Assembly (NCBI GenBank): GCA_951230915.1
Contig: OX579639.1
Span: 15,686,001 to 15,750,000, forward strand
Source of the DNA: Antitrichia curtipendula
Taxonomy: Eukaryota; Streptophyta; Bryopsida; Hypnales; Leucodontaceae
Length of the DNA stretch: 64,000 nucleotides
Reading direction: 5' to 3'
Shown here: in pieces, positions 1 through 12,700 of the stretch
How the letters are laid out: each line of letters opens with the position of its first letter
How positions within the stretch are numbered: position 1 is the first letter of the stretch
Translations under genes and position numbers: made by a program
Notes under the pieces: model-generated
Database searches by the model: none
The model's input: the letters and a program-made list of their open reading frames with translations, nothing else
What the model was told of the DNA's origin: nothing

Positions 1-773
1 AGTGCCCTGGTTTGAAAAGATGTGGAAAAAAAATTCAGAAATTTTCACCGCACAGATTGCAAGACTTTAGCATTTGAAGTGACAAAATTCTTTAGGGGGC
101 ACTACAAAAAATTGGGTAGCTGCACTTCACAAGTGCACATTTGTATGAAAAAATGTCCAAAATGGTGGTGCTTCTTTGGATTCATTCTTCAAGGCAAGTT
201 GACTACATGATTGAAAAAATTCAAATCATTTGGAATTGTACAACATAGAGGAAAAAAACAGTAAGTAGAAAGAAGTAGAAAATTATTTAAAATACTAAAT
301 TGTTAAGAATCTAGTTATAAAATTGAAAAATGCCAATCCCAATGGTTGCAATGTTGTATTATACAATCTACATCCCATGATTTAATTTTTTTCAAAAAAT
401 ATTAAAAATTGAGTTAAATTAAGGACTCCAAAGTTTATTTTATAGTAGTGCATGCATAATTGTTGACAAATTAAAACTCCTCATAATTTTTGACTCATTG
501 ATCAAAATGGAATGATTCAAAGCTTTCTACGTATATAGAAATCTAAAAAATCAATTTCGAACTTTTTTTTATAAAAAAAATGATTACTTTTTATCTGCCT
601 AGACTATTTGTCTAAGGAAATAAGTAACATATTAGGCCATAACTTTTGACTCATATTTTCAAATGTCATGAAATTTAGTGTATATGAAAGACATTCCTTG
701 TCCCTACCTCCAGTCACAAGTACCTACCAAAAATTTCTATGTTGCCCCAAAATGCATGTTGGTCCTTTAGGGA
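1..773. mobile_element. TTAA-flanked nonautonomous transposon, family 1, left end cut by window
   Basis: The right end reads CCTTTAGGGA followed by TTAA (774-777), the inverted form of the CCCCTAAAGG terminus of other copies. The interior (about 22-560) matches in order the interiors of the copies at about 40350-42245, 40987-41930 (reverse orientation) and 47437-48340. No coding capacity is visible; the short ORFs inside are not supported. The left terminus lies outside the window. This copy is uninterrupted around 490-510, where the 40-kb copy carries a nested insertion. Confidence 0.7.
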
Positions 774-1217
774 TTAAATTCACTATATTGTACATGCTAT
801 AGGAAAACCATTTATACAAAAAAAACCCATCTAAGACGAATACTTTCAACTAGATTAACCCCTTGAAAGGCCTTTGGGTCCCTCTATATTTAGCCTAATA
901 ACTTTTTGACCAAAATATTAAACATTGTATAAATACTAAACAAATGGTCAATCTAATAAAATACCACCAAATTCGCAATATATTATATGGTTGCAAAGGA
1001 CTTTCAAGCCCTTCAAAGGTCAACGGTTTGGAACTTTTTGGTTTGCTCTCCAAATCAACATTGTTTTTTTTTTAAATAGTAAGGGCTTGCATGCCTTCAT
1101 ATAGTTGGCGCATTTATGGAGGGATTGGTCTAGATAGGCTGCAATCGTCTAACATCAACGACAAATCATCAAAACACCCCTCCCATTCTATGGATAGTTT
1201 GATGAAGGAAAGTTTAA

Positions 1218-1450
1218 CCCTTAAAGGACAAAAGGGGTGACCTTGGAAATCATCCCTTTTCAATACCGTGTAAACCATTGGCTTAAGAAATAGCAAAAGC
1301 ACTCAGTAGAAGTCAAAATACTATAGAAGACCACCCCTTTTCACAACAAAATTCCAAGGATAAACAAGGATAAATAGTTGCACTTCTATCCTACTAGAAG
1401 TTTTCCATGTCATCCATCAGACGCCAAACATCCGTGTCGACGTTTAAGGG
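1218..1450. mobile_element. TTAA-flanked MITE, family 2
   Basis: A 233-bp element starts CCCTTAAAGGAC after TTAA (1214-1217) and ends TTTAAGGG before TTAA (1451-1454). Its reverse complement matches 36256-36469 plus 37053-37059 over its length, including the stretch around GTCTTCTATAGTA. A partial copy ends at 15701. The matched copies make the boundaries credible; the perfect terminal repeat is only about 8 bp. Confidence 0.65.
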
Positions 1451-1632
1451 TTAACACAAACCCATCTCCTTCACCTTCAGTGTTTTTTTGGCACAAGTAT
1501 TAATAAGCTCCTGTTCCAGATGCCGCAAATAATAAGATGTGTAATAAGATGTCGCAAATACGTGAAGAACACACACACACTCCCTTCTAAGCTTCTATTT
1601 CCTTGACGTGAGATTGAATGGCGAGCAGACTA

Positions 1633-4600
1633 CTACTGAGCTGGACCAGCAGGCGTTGATTCCACTTGGTCTTTGTCTTTGTCTTTGTCCGAGATGCGTA
1701 ACTTGTGTGGCCGGATGGCGTAGAAGCTGTCCAAGTCGATCCCTTGTAAAATATGCTTCAAACTTGTCAAGTAGGACGAATGACCGTCCACTATGTCCGT
1801 TAAGTCCACCTGCAAATTTACCACAACTACTTTCAGACTGAAGCACTTTCATAACAATTTTCATAACATGCGTACACAATCAATCCCTTGTTATGTGAGA
1901 AATGTTTTGGGGGAATATTTTTTAATGATATTAGAGTTCATCGTAAAGCGAACCCGCAGTTTGTAGAACGGGTGTCAGATCAAGTAAGAATAGTACAAGA
2001 AAAACGCAACATCAAACTCCATCGTATCAAGTTTGGGTGCTTTAAGGAGTTTCGTCCTGCGTTTTCCTCAAACTCCAGGTTCTTGCTCCCTCATTGCAGA
2101 CACTTTACGATTAACTCTAACATGAGAAAAACTTTGCAATTTAGTAGACTCCAGGAGGTTTTTTCAAGGAGAGTGCGTTGTCACTTGAAAACATTCTTAA
2201 CCATGCTTTATTATTGCTGATTCGGTAAAATAACAGTAAAAGGTAACTACACTGGGAGGATTTTCTCCATGTTTCTAATAAAAATTTATAGGCTGGTATA
2301 GACAAACCAATGGAATAATTAGGAAATGGTTCATTACAATTGACCAAAATGAGGTGTCGCTCAACATACATTCATGAAAATTCAAGCATACATACATACA
2401 TTCAAGCGTCACTCTCTGAAAATGAAGAACTAATAGCCATGCTAGCTCATAGTTGCTTTTAGTAAAATAACAGAAAAACTAATGCACAGTGAGGGTTTAA
2501 ACCCGGTTTTGTTGCAATTAAAGTATAGAAGGGCATAACAGACATGTCATGCAAACCATGGAAACCGTTCGTTATATTTTGGAACCAAGATGAGGTGTTT
2601 ACTCAAAAAACGAGTAACAAAATCAGAAGTAAATGAAGCACTTACATTCTCTATTCCTGGGACGTCCACTGGATCAAGTCCTGCGAGCCGGTGTGTCCTG
2701 AAGCTGCATTATTCCATAAACACAGTGAGTCTCAGCTTGCAGGTCATCAACTAAAGATCAATGTTTGCGGAGCCATCACAACAAAGCCCCCAAATTGATA
2801 ATGATCAGGGCTTTTATTTTCATTTTTTTATGAAGTGCCAAAGTGGCGGTATAAAATGGTATAGTGGTGCATTCAAATTTCAACATTCATCTGGATATTT
2901 TGGATAGAAAATATCACATTAGCAGTAGCACATATCACATGTGCATAATTCTATTTTCATTCACAATCTGGCGTTTTCAAGCAAGATTATTTTCAATTTG
3001 AAATGTTTTGGTGAGAATCTTCATGATTTGTTGTCATTTTTTAGCCAAATTGTTTATTTCTAGTGCAATCTGGCATTATAATGTCAAAAAAAGAAGCCTT
3101 GATAGTAATACTATTGTACAACAAAGCATGCCAGCTACTTATCATGGAGGAATGCTCGTCTTCTTGGTGATTTAAATTTGATCTATTTAGTGAGAACTTG
3201 CACAATATCAATTAGCACTTGACCCCTCAATTTCTCAACTCCAATGCCCCTCTTTGAATGGTGTGTTCTATGATTACTTCCTTTTGAAACACACAATAGC
3301 TTTTCCAAAATGACTACTTACTTAGCTCGATAGACCACCCCAAGGACCCAATCATTCTTGGAAAAGCCATTTACAAACCGTCCTGCCACCACCTGGAAGA
3401 AAAAAAAAAATAGAGCACATTTTAAATGATGTTAGACTTATCCTTCAACCCGTAGAGATTTCAACATTATTTCAATGAAAATTGGCATAAACGTCCAATG
3501 AAGGTTTGTTGGTCTCTAATTTGTTGAACAATTTAAGATTTATTTGAACCATTTTACTAACATATGGTCAACACCCTTATTGACGTAATTTAAGTAAAAC
3601 TTTGTTCTAAACTCAAAATGATATCGCAATTGAAAACTGAGACATTGAAAGGATGTGAGGTGAATCGGAATATCATAACCTTACGGGCTGACTCCCATTT
3701 AGCTTTATCCAATGTTTGTGGAGTTCCTAAAAGGATCACCCGCTCAACAATGCCAATTCCTACAAATCTCAAGGTTAGCAAGTATACAATATCTTATAAA
3801 CAAAAATTAAAAAATAATATAATCCTAACTGAGATTATTCCACTAGATTCCTTTGACAGTAAACGAAGGTGCTCAAACAAAAGGTATGTGGTCATATGGA
3901 GTTTGTAATACTATGACAATATAATCTAGTGTGAAAAAATGACATCAAGGAGGTGTGAAAATTCTTGATCCCTTCAATGTGCATGAAAAAGTGATGACAA
4001 GGAGAGCATGAAAAATTGAAGGGATCAAGAAACTAGTCTTAAATAATTTTAAGACTTCTTGTACACCTTATTATCACAGTTATATGCAACTTCTTACAAG
4101 ATAATAAGCATGAACTTGGTGCTTCTTTTTCTAAGGTTTGATGAGAGAAAGGAGGATGCTACATTACAAATGGTGGTAATATTAAAGAAGTTCGGTTGTA
4201 CTTCTTAAGTGTTTATGAAAGTTTACCTTGATCCCCATGCTTGGCCAACTCTTCCAAACATGTAAATATTATTCGGGCACCTAAAGCAAATCCTGTGAGT
4301 GTGACCGGTCTGTACAAACATCATACAATCAACAACATTTAGTATACCTACATTAAACCATTGGGACAATAACAAAAAAAAAGAGCATTGTCTTTGATAC
4401 TCATTTTAAAGTGTAAAAAAAAAATATTGAAAACAACACTTTTGTTTTTTGTTGTGGGAATCCTTTGAAAGATGTGGAAATTAACATAGTTGAATAAAGA
4501 GAGACAAATACCCACCGATTGCCTTGATGGCCCTCAAGCAAGATTGAGGCTAGAAGCTTCCCAGCTTTCTCCGACCTACTCACATGCAAACCAATGATTA

Positions 4601-5204
4601 TCTTAATAATTAATCTAATAACTCTATATGATAGTAGTTAGTAGAACAATCAACTCTTCATGTAAGCAAGTCTTAGGATCAAAGTTCTTTTTCTCTAGTT
4701 GCTAAATAATCATTTGATCTTCAAGAATGCACAAAACCCATCATCATTCCTCTAATCTAGGATGAAATAGAACACACAAGAAGGGATACAATACAAGAGA
4801 GAAGACACCTTGTGCACTTATGATATTATTAGGTGCAAGGTACCCAACAACGTTACTTATCCTACTAAACAAACTTTGATCCCAGGCTCTCCTCAAAAGT
4901 AGCTAGTATTCACAAAACCATTATCCAAAGTTTTGCATGCCACATTTAACTACTTCTAGACTATTAAGTGAATTTCGGACAAAACATTTAGAGATCTCTA
5001 GACAATAACATATGTAGATCTCCTAATGTTTCGCATAGATCTCTTGATGTTTTGCATTATCTACAAATGACCCTTTTTTTCTACTATTAATTTTCAACCC
5101 TTCAAAAGTCCATAAGTAGTTAAATGTGGCATTTAATGTCTTCACGGTCACTATTAGTAGAGTTGTGATCATTAAGAGTATGAGGAAACTTGCCAATACT
5201 AAAA

Positions 5205-5238
<34 letters not shown>

Positions 5239-8200
5239 TATGTACAGTAATGTCACCTGTCTATGGCCATTCCCCACTTGCTATCAATGACGTTTGTTGC
5301 ACCAAGAGCCAGAAGTGGGGTTGCCATAGCGGTGACAAGGCCACCTAAGACCGTGTACATGGCTCCTTGCTTGATCGCCTGTTGCGTCGCCTCTACAAAC
5401 AGCCAAACTAAATCACACAATTCAGCAGTCATTCTTTTGTCAAGGGTGAAAAATGCCACACACATAAACATTATGGACCCTTTAAAGACGAAGAACCCAC
5501 CCACGTTGCAAACTACAATAACATTTTGGAAGAGTTTTGTTACGACAATTTCCCTGCAATCTGTGAACTTGCATAACTTCTGCACACATTATTCAAAACC
5601 CCCATCTCAGGACGTCACCTCAGCTTTTGGCTACAATTTTCCTTTCAGAAGCCAAACCATTGTAGCAAATTTCACTTACAACCTTGATTGCGCGCATGTG
5701 AGAGTCATCACTCTCACATGCACGCAATCAAGGTTGTAAGTGAAATTTGCTCGGAAGTCAAGCTCGTCCTACCCTGGAATTGATTCAGCAGAAAGGGTGG
5801 GCGCAGGGTTACTTAACTGGTCTTGAGCGTGTCTTGTATGGCCGTACTTGCTGTAAAAACAACCTCGGACTCCCAACGCAACGCATATCTGCATTTGATG
5901 GAAGTGGCTGGGCATGAAATCTACAAATACTGCAAAAATGAGCCTGGTTGCAGAAAATCAGTAGATTGAAACGAGAGTGGTGGATCTTTTAGATGATTGT
6001 TATAAGCTTAGGTGGTTGTAAATTAAACCTCTCTAAATCGCCATCAGGAGCTTCCCACGGTTGGACAAAGTCGTCTGGTTCAAAGGCAATGCCTGACACC
6101 ACTATCTCCACTGCCAATCGCTGCAATCAAAGAACCATTGAGGAGTTTCGAGCCAACGGGGAGGCTGCTCCGTTTATAAATTTCGATAGCAAGTGAGATA
6201 GAAAGGTGTGTTATGGGAACCTATGAAATAAAACATAATTTTTAGTATGCTTTGATACAAAGTGTGTCATACCCCTTGTTGATGATTGCTTCCCAATTGC
6301 ACAAATTCAAATTCATCGATGTCCCCAGTCCTTCGTGCCATCTTCTTTCCTGACAGTCCAGCTCCTGCAGCTGTTCATTCAGAAAAAAACAATCCAATTT
6401 CAGATTTAAAAACATCAACCAAACATCAACCATTCCAGGCTCATTCTCAGCAACAAAAGATTATCAATTCAAATGCAGCCCACTGGTTCAGTTACCTCCA
6501 AAAGAAGACGCCACGGCAGCAGACCCAATAGCACCGGATCCAGCCACTGCAGCAGCAGCTGTGAGTCCACCTGCCCCGAGAACGGGCACAGCCACGGCAA
6601 CTGCCTCCAGTCCTGCTGCTATCGCTGGAGCTGCAAGACCTGGAAGCACATCCCGAATATCAATTAAGGTATGATGCTCTTACTTGGTGGTAAGAGTGGA
6701 GTTTGAGAGTGTCTTTCGAACGCTTTCAGATTTGATTCAATTGGTTAACAACAACATTTGACACCAAGTGCAAACATACCGTAACATTCTTGATGAGTGT
6801 GTTTCTGTCCTAGCGTCAATTTCATTAAATTGTGGAAATCCCTGATGTTGGCACTTTTCATGGCGAGCAATCTGAAACGTAAATCTATTCTAGTCCAAGT
6901 TTTTTGAGTTTTATTCAGTTGAGTACCACAATTTTGGTGCTCTGAATCGCGACATCAAAACAAAATTGACTGTAACATGCTTCCTTCAATTCTACCAGGG
7001 ACTTTGAAATTCGAAATCCCTGCAGGAAGAGCCGAGGAAATAACAACACTGGGTCTAATAGATTTGGCTTCAACTTTGCCTTCATACTTTGTCACTCTTG
7101 TGACAAATTTTGTGCAAGGTAAGCATCACTTGAAATACATCGCCCCAAATTTCCGGAGTTTAGGGTTTTTTAGGGATTAAGGTCTAGAATGTAGGGAATT
7201 AGGGGTTTAGGGTTTAGGGTTTAGGTTGCAGAGCTCAGTAACAATACCTCCAGTGACGAAGAGCAGAGCTCCCCCAGTGACAGCAGCAGCTCCAATGATG
7301 CCCCCCCTTTTCCACTTTTTCCACTTGCTCTTCTTCTTCTTCTTCCCCTCCTTCTGCCCTTCCTTCTCCAGCTCCTTCTCCGCTGCCATCGCCATGAACG
7401 CCACCATGAGCTCCATAGCCGACACAGCCGCCCACTCCACGTCCAGCCAAAGGGACAGCAAACGAAGCGACACGCGATGGCGAGCGTCGTAGCCCGACTT
7501 CACTGCACCAAGCCCTTCAAGCTCCTCCTGGTCGCCTTCTTCAGGGTCAGACACGCAGGCTGCCAAGAGCGTGTAGAGAAGGGCCACTTTCAGGGGTTGG
7601 GAAACAGCTTGGGCGTCCTTCAATCCCAAGCTACTGTCATTGCTCAGTTGCTCCATCTGGGAGCTTGGCTTTGATGCAATGTCGTTGGGGATCGTCGACT
7701 CTGGGGACACAGTTCCATGAGCACGCTTAAACCCTAAACTCTTAACCTTGATTTATTGGTAGAAATTTCACACAGTTCAATGAGCATCCTGACCCTCGCC
7801 CGTAAACCTTGATTTATTGGAAGAAATTTTGTGCACTTAAACCTGATATTGATATTCTAGAATGTCATCCGCACTTGTTGGATTATGTACCCTAGTTGCG
7901 ACACATCCAAGACCCTTATTCAGTTTGATTCTAAATCTTGGTACCACCATATTCAATGTCCTAATGAGGAGTTCCTGCTCTATTAAAACTTAATAAGCTT
8001 AGAAAACACACATTGGGAAGCTGTTTCAACCAAACAAGAGGTTGAGACAACATTCCAATTTTGTTCATCTGATGTTCTTTTGTTACAAATGTTACAATAC
8101 CGGGGTTTGCAGTAGTGCTTACGCAATGAGCAGAAACAGAGCTCATGCCCTGTAGCATGATTTGAAACTTAGGAATTCGATTATTTAACAAAATTCATTG

Positions 8201-9175
8201 CCACAGATTATACTACCTTGCTTCTGTTTGGCGCTCTCGACCGCAGCATCCACAGCTTTGGCCAGCGATGCCTGGTCTTCCTCCAGTTTCTGCGACTCTT
8301 CGTCCTCTTCCAGCAAGAGCTTCAAGAACTGCACGTGCAAGTGGTATCAGTTTCCACTTGGGTTAACTTAGGTACCACACGCATCCAAACTTCGAAGCCT
8401 ACTGGCTTTCAAAGGTTAAGATCAAGTTTGCAATTCCAACAGTGAGTTGGGTGAGAGAATCACCGATGAAATGTGATGTTTAGCTTCCTTGGAGACAGAA
8501 TTGGATTCAAGACCAGCCCACTCCTTCTCATCAATGCCCAAATATCTGCATCCAGTCACACATAACGCTGATTGGAATTCGTGAACGTTACAAACTCATA
8601 TTGAGATCAAAACCCACCCTTAATTTCAAAGCCTGCTCTGTCAATGGCAGACCCATCAAAAAGGAAGGGAAAAGAACTAGGTCAAGGTCCTCCTGGGAAG
8701 GAGACCTGTAACATAAGGAGTAGTCCAAGCTGAAGGTGCTTGTTCTCAAGCTGCGCAGTAAGCCCTAATAGCTTACCCCATGTAAAGAACAATATGCCGA
8801 AATTTACAGAAATTTAAGAAATCTAATGTGCGGTGCATTCCATGAAGCATAATCCACTAACATAATTCACACTCACTTCCAAGGGATCAGATTCACTCAG
8901 ATCCCAAACAAAATATTTGCGAAAGCTTTTCACGGACGATACAAGTTATGGAGGGTTCAAGAGTACCTGAACACATGGCGAAGTAGGCCACTGTTGGGGA
9001 GGCTCCATGAAACCAAAGCTCCTCCGTCTTGTTCAGCTGCTGGAGGATCGACGACGGGAGGGTAACCGAATCCTTGTGTGGAGTACCGTTGCTGCAGCTG
9101 CACTTGACCCAGTGCCAACGCAAATAATCCCCCGGCGGCGTATCGATGCTTGCTACTCAGCTCCGCGGACGCCAT
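1633..9175 (-). CDS. DUF726 / TMCO4-like alpha/beta-hydrolase family protein (gene A)
   Basis: Fifteen exons, all GT-AG: 9175-8967, 8545-8464, 8328-8217, 7700-7248, 6639-6496, 6364-6273, 6120-6029, 5888-5818, 5392-5257, 4575-4516, 4309-4227, 3759-3680, 3392-3322, 2703-2646, 1809-1633 (1920 nt, 639 aa). The N-terminal HRYAAGGLFALAL and LRHVFRYLGIDEKEW blocks, a Lys-rich stretch before KWKRGGIIGAAAVTGG, a Gly/Ala-rich membrane-like region (about residues 270-340) and the C-terminal hydrolase-like domain match plant DUF726 proteins from memory. Members are membrane-associated and poorly characterised. The expected nucleophile elbow GFSLG reads GFALG here (Ala492); the candidate acid (KNDW, Asp552) and histidine (DGHSSY, His591) are present. 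The start is the first ATG before the conserved block. The 3' flank runs into transposon fragments. The last residues are Lys/Asp-rich and variable. Family assignment is strong; the catalytic interpretation is inference. Confidence 0.9.
2213..2612. repeat. Diverged direct duplication inside the last intron of gene A
   Basis: About 2213-2370 and 2450-2612 share ordered blocks (GTAAAATAACAG near the start, a GATGAGGTGT/AATGAGGTGT block near the end) with many changes between. This is an old tandem duplication of intronic sequence in the intron 2645-1810. No function is visible. Confidence 0.5.
5201..5242. repeat. A-run plus (AT)n microsatellite next to a splice donor
   Basis: Twenty-two A residues run directly into about ten AT units. 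The tract starts roughly 15 nt downstream of the donor of the exon ending at 5257 (gene A is on the minus strand), so the transcript has a UA run then a U-tract close to that 5' splice site. U-rich tracts there can influence splicing; any effect here is speculation. Confidence 0.85.
5665..5750. repeat. Near-perfect 41-bp inverted repeat with 4-nt loop
   Basis: Arms 5665-5705 and 5710-5750 are complementary at 40 of 41 positions, separated by CATC. It lies in the gene A intron between exons 5888-5818 and 5392-5257. Complementarity stops sharply outside the arms. The transcribed hairpin would be very stable. I see no terminal motif of the transposon families in this window. Confidence 0.95.
7160..7226. 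repeat. Interstitial telomere-like TTTAGGG repeats in an intron
   Basis: Three consecutive TTTAGGG units lie at 7206-7225 with degenerate units just upstream, starting about 20 nt into the intron after the exon ending at 7248. TTTAGGG is the usual plant telomere unit. On the transcribed strand this reads CCCTAAA, a telo-box-like sequence known near some plant genes. Confidence 0.8.
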
Positions 9176-9790
9176 AGCCGAGCCCTACTTGGAGTTTCGC
9201 TGCAACAATGGATTGCAACAACAACAAGGGCTCAATCAGAACTAACTGGGAAACACGATCGACGGAGGTTCACAGTGGTTTTACTAAAGTCGATCTACTT
9301 CGTTCCTGCTCGTGCTTTGTAACAACTATACGAAGACGTGAGGGTCGATCAGAGCCATGGCTAAAACGGAGCAAGCTGGAATGATGGGCGGGGTATGCAA
9401 TCAAGATCGATGATCTCCGATCGAGCCAGTTCAATGTATTCCAATCTAGCTGAAGCTTATGATTGTTCTACTCTACAAGGTAGAACGTCGGGTCCTCGAC
9501 TGTAAGTTAAGTTAACACTAGCACTGATATGGGTGGAAGCCATAGCCGCGCTATACCTGGAGGTTCACTGTAATGGGTTGCAATAAGGCTAGGACTCGAT
9601 CAATCCGAACTGGGACACACGTGATGGTGCTCAGAATGGAGCAAGAATGATTGGCACTGTGTTGATCAAGATCAGCTCCGAGACAATTACATATTCCGAT
9701 GATCCACCCTGAAGCTTTACATATGTTCCTCCACTCTACAGGATAGCTGTCGAGGCTTGAGTTTACTACAGCACTAGAACTACTGATGAA
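9170..9790. repeat. Diverged tandem duplication of the 5' region of gene A
   Basis: The block from the start codon outward (9170-9530) is repeated at about 9536-9790 with roughly 100 bp missing in the second copy. Shared ordered blocks include the start-codon neighbourhood (GCCATAGCCG in both), TGGGTTGCAA/TGGATTGCAA, GATCAAGATC-like and CTCTACA motifs. The outer copy still has an ATGGCT in the same setting, so the duplication carried the translation start or 5'UTR. Confidence 0.65.
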
Positions 9791-12700
9791 TTAGAAATGC
9801 AGGGAATGAAGTCAGTGAACAAGAAGCTGTGCTAGCTACAACTTAAGGGTGAAACTTAAAGAGTACGTGGTAGCTTCAAAACACTAGATATGAGAAACTT
9901 TCTCACTTCAATATTGTAAGTTAAGCTTACCTTTGAATGAGTTGTTGCAACGGTGGTCTCCTTTCCTTTGGTACGGAGCCAACTTAGTAGAATCTACATT
10001 TCTTAGAGTGGTTCAATGCAGATTTGCAAAAGAGGAACCGACGAAAACTGTGGTAAGGAAACTTACCCATGGATATTATTTTGTGGACAACTTCACAATC
10101 TTGTTGATCTGGTAGGAGTAAGCTTACTACGTCTTTCGTTATCTATTTTGATTTTCATGATTTTATTATAAATTAGGTCAGCGTTTATCATGGAGGTGCT
10201 CCTAGCTAGGCCTGAGTTAAATTTTCTGAGACAAAGTCAAGGAGAAGCTGAAGTTGGCAGCTTGGGAAATGAATCAGTGATCGTTGGGTTGTTGACAAGT
10301 GGACCAGTGGAAGTTCGTCGCCGAATTGCTGGAAATTGCAAGGACAGTGCTGTACGGATGAATGCGAATGACGGCAAAGGGAATGCCGCCACGTGTGACA
10401 GTCTCCATCTTTCATTGACGTGGCAGATGACGTGGCACAAACTTCCAAGACCGCAGCTGTTCCTTTCTTTGGAAATAAGTTGACAACACCCCCCAAAGCG
10501 TCAAAATATGCAATTCTGCGTAGTTGGAGGCACCTTTTTCAAGGAAAAAAACATTTTTTTTTAGTATTAGCAATTGAAAATCATGGATATAATCATGGAT
10601 AAAGGGAAAAAAAAATAGAATTTTGGGATAAGATGTGTAATTGTTGTAAATTTTCAAAAGACACTTTCAATAGAAGTGGACTCATCAAAAATGGATACAT
10701 AGACAAGTTTGGATGTTTTCACTTTAGGAATGTTTTAGAAGTGAAGGGTTGCAATATTAGGTGTGCTATATGTGGATGCAAAAAGCATATAATTGTCTCA
10801 TGTATTGGAGTTGTTTAGGCATTTGCCAATTCCCCTGGCCAATCATAGCTCATGTAGTCCCTATTGTATTTGTATAGAGCACAATTATAATTGCACAAGA
10901 CAATCTCTTTTCCAATTCTCACTCGTTCATGCATTAAGGTAAGTGCAACTAAACCAAACAAATGAGAATTTGAGAATTATTAAATTATTAACCCCGGAGC
11001 AACAAGACTTGTTGTAGAAGTAGAACTAGGTCCGAAAAGTGGATGCATTTTCAAAAACAATTTAGAAATATTAGTATTGTGGATGCAACAAGTTAATCTG
11101 TAAGTTTAGTGTGAAAATAGTCTGCAGATCCAAGAAAATTGAAGAAAAGTAGTAGTTCTAGTGAAGATCATGAGATTTGACCAAGAAAAATTTGGCGTTG
11201 ACTTTCATGGGCAATTGCTCAATTGAAAAACAAATCACATTACCACGGATATGCAGGTGCTTGAAAAATCATGAGAAAAGTTGTAATGTATACAACATGA
11301 TGACAAGAATGAGACTATGAATTTTTCAAGGACACTACATACAACAAGGTAATTAATAATGTGGAGCTTGCAATGCACATGCCTTTGAAGAGAGAGAAAA
11401 TAACATTCATTTTCAGATAGCAGACCACCCCTTGTACTGATCACTCCATGATGAAATATACAAGCACATTATTTGCGATTTGCGTGCCCATACTAACAAA
11501 AACGACAACTAAGTTCCGAATACAATTACAATGTGCATGATATGATGACATCATACTACATACTTGCGTCATCTTCTACACTCCTCAACCACCATTTGAG
11601 TTTCACTATAATAGAGCAATACATGTTCTTGTCTATCTGGCATGTGGCTTACTACCATATTTTTTCTTCATTACTCATGTCCTCCTAGAGAATGTTGTAT
11701 GTTGTCATCAAACCATTTTCTATTAGTTGCTCTGATTCTTTTAATAAAATCAAAGCCAAAATTGGATGCTCGACGCCTACTGCCCCACTATAATTCTCAG
11801 ATTGTGAAAGGTCTTTTCAGCTTGTTTTCAAGCATGGACACGTCTAAATTTTTCTCAAAACTACACATGTTTCAATATTTGCATTTTTTTCTTCCAATTG
11901 TTATCACTAATAGTCTCACAATCATCACCAATGAAAATTGAATTCATCTCTGAATTCAAAAAAAAATGGATGAATGAAATTTCCTATTTCTCTGTCTACT
12001 GCAAATCTTCAATCTTATTTGTCATTTTATTTTTGGACGTTGTAGCGCTTCAGGGTTAAATTTTCTAAATTTATATTGGATCTTATTTGGATTCAAAAGG
12101 AGATTTCTAATTCTTTTTATATGCATTTTTTGACAATGCATGAATAAACATTAAGATTTTAAAATGTCAGATATATATACACCTAAAATAGACTCTAGAC
12201 TCTCAAATCCAAAGAACTTACATTTTAGATAAGAATTTAGATGGGAAAAATTTGCAAATAGGTCACAATTAATTGAAATTACTTTAAGGTAGATGTATTT
12301 CCTTGCAAGTAGCTTCTAGGGTCCATTGGCTTGTTTCTTTTGGATATAATCCACTAATGAACATGGCCGCTTTTATGCCTCAGTATTGTGGCCATTTTAG
12401 GTGAGTATAATGATCATTTTGGATGTACTTCTTGTTGTTTATGGATTGACCTAGTTTAAGGGAACAACCTCAAAATTCAAGTTCAAACCTATAATAAATT
12501 CATAATATTTTGGAAAATAAAAATTTCAAATGATACATTTTTCTTCATACTTGTTTGTTGAAAAATATTCATTAATTTCCACCACTTCGGTGGATAGAGT
12601 GGAAATTGTGGCATAAATAGGATTAATTACCTTATCAAAAATAAAAATGAGCCATAGTTTATCAAATGCACATTTTTCATTTCTATAAATCCTTTAAAGT

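Noticed and set aside
859..1024. Possible further TTAA element starting CCCCTTGAAAGGCC after TTAA at 855-858
   Set aside because: The left end fits, but the only candidate right end (near 1000-1024, followed by a degraded TTGA) is weak and no second copy confirms it.
5263..5739. 158-aa plus-strand ORF
   Set aside because: Crosses a conserved antisense exon, an intron and the 41-bp hairpin; no domain.
7226..7492. Phe/Ser-rich plus-strand ORF
   Set aside because: Antisense to the Lys-rich exon of gene A, which has clear family conservation on the minus strand.
10190..10483. Overlapping about 97-aa ORFs on both strands in a GC-rich island
   Set aside because: Both strands are open simply because of base composition; no family resemblance or splice context.
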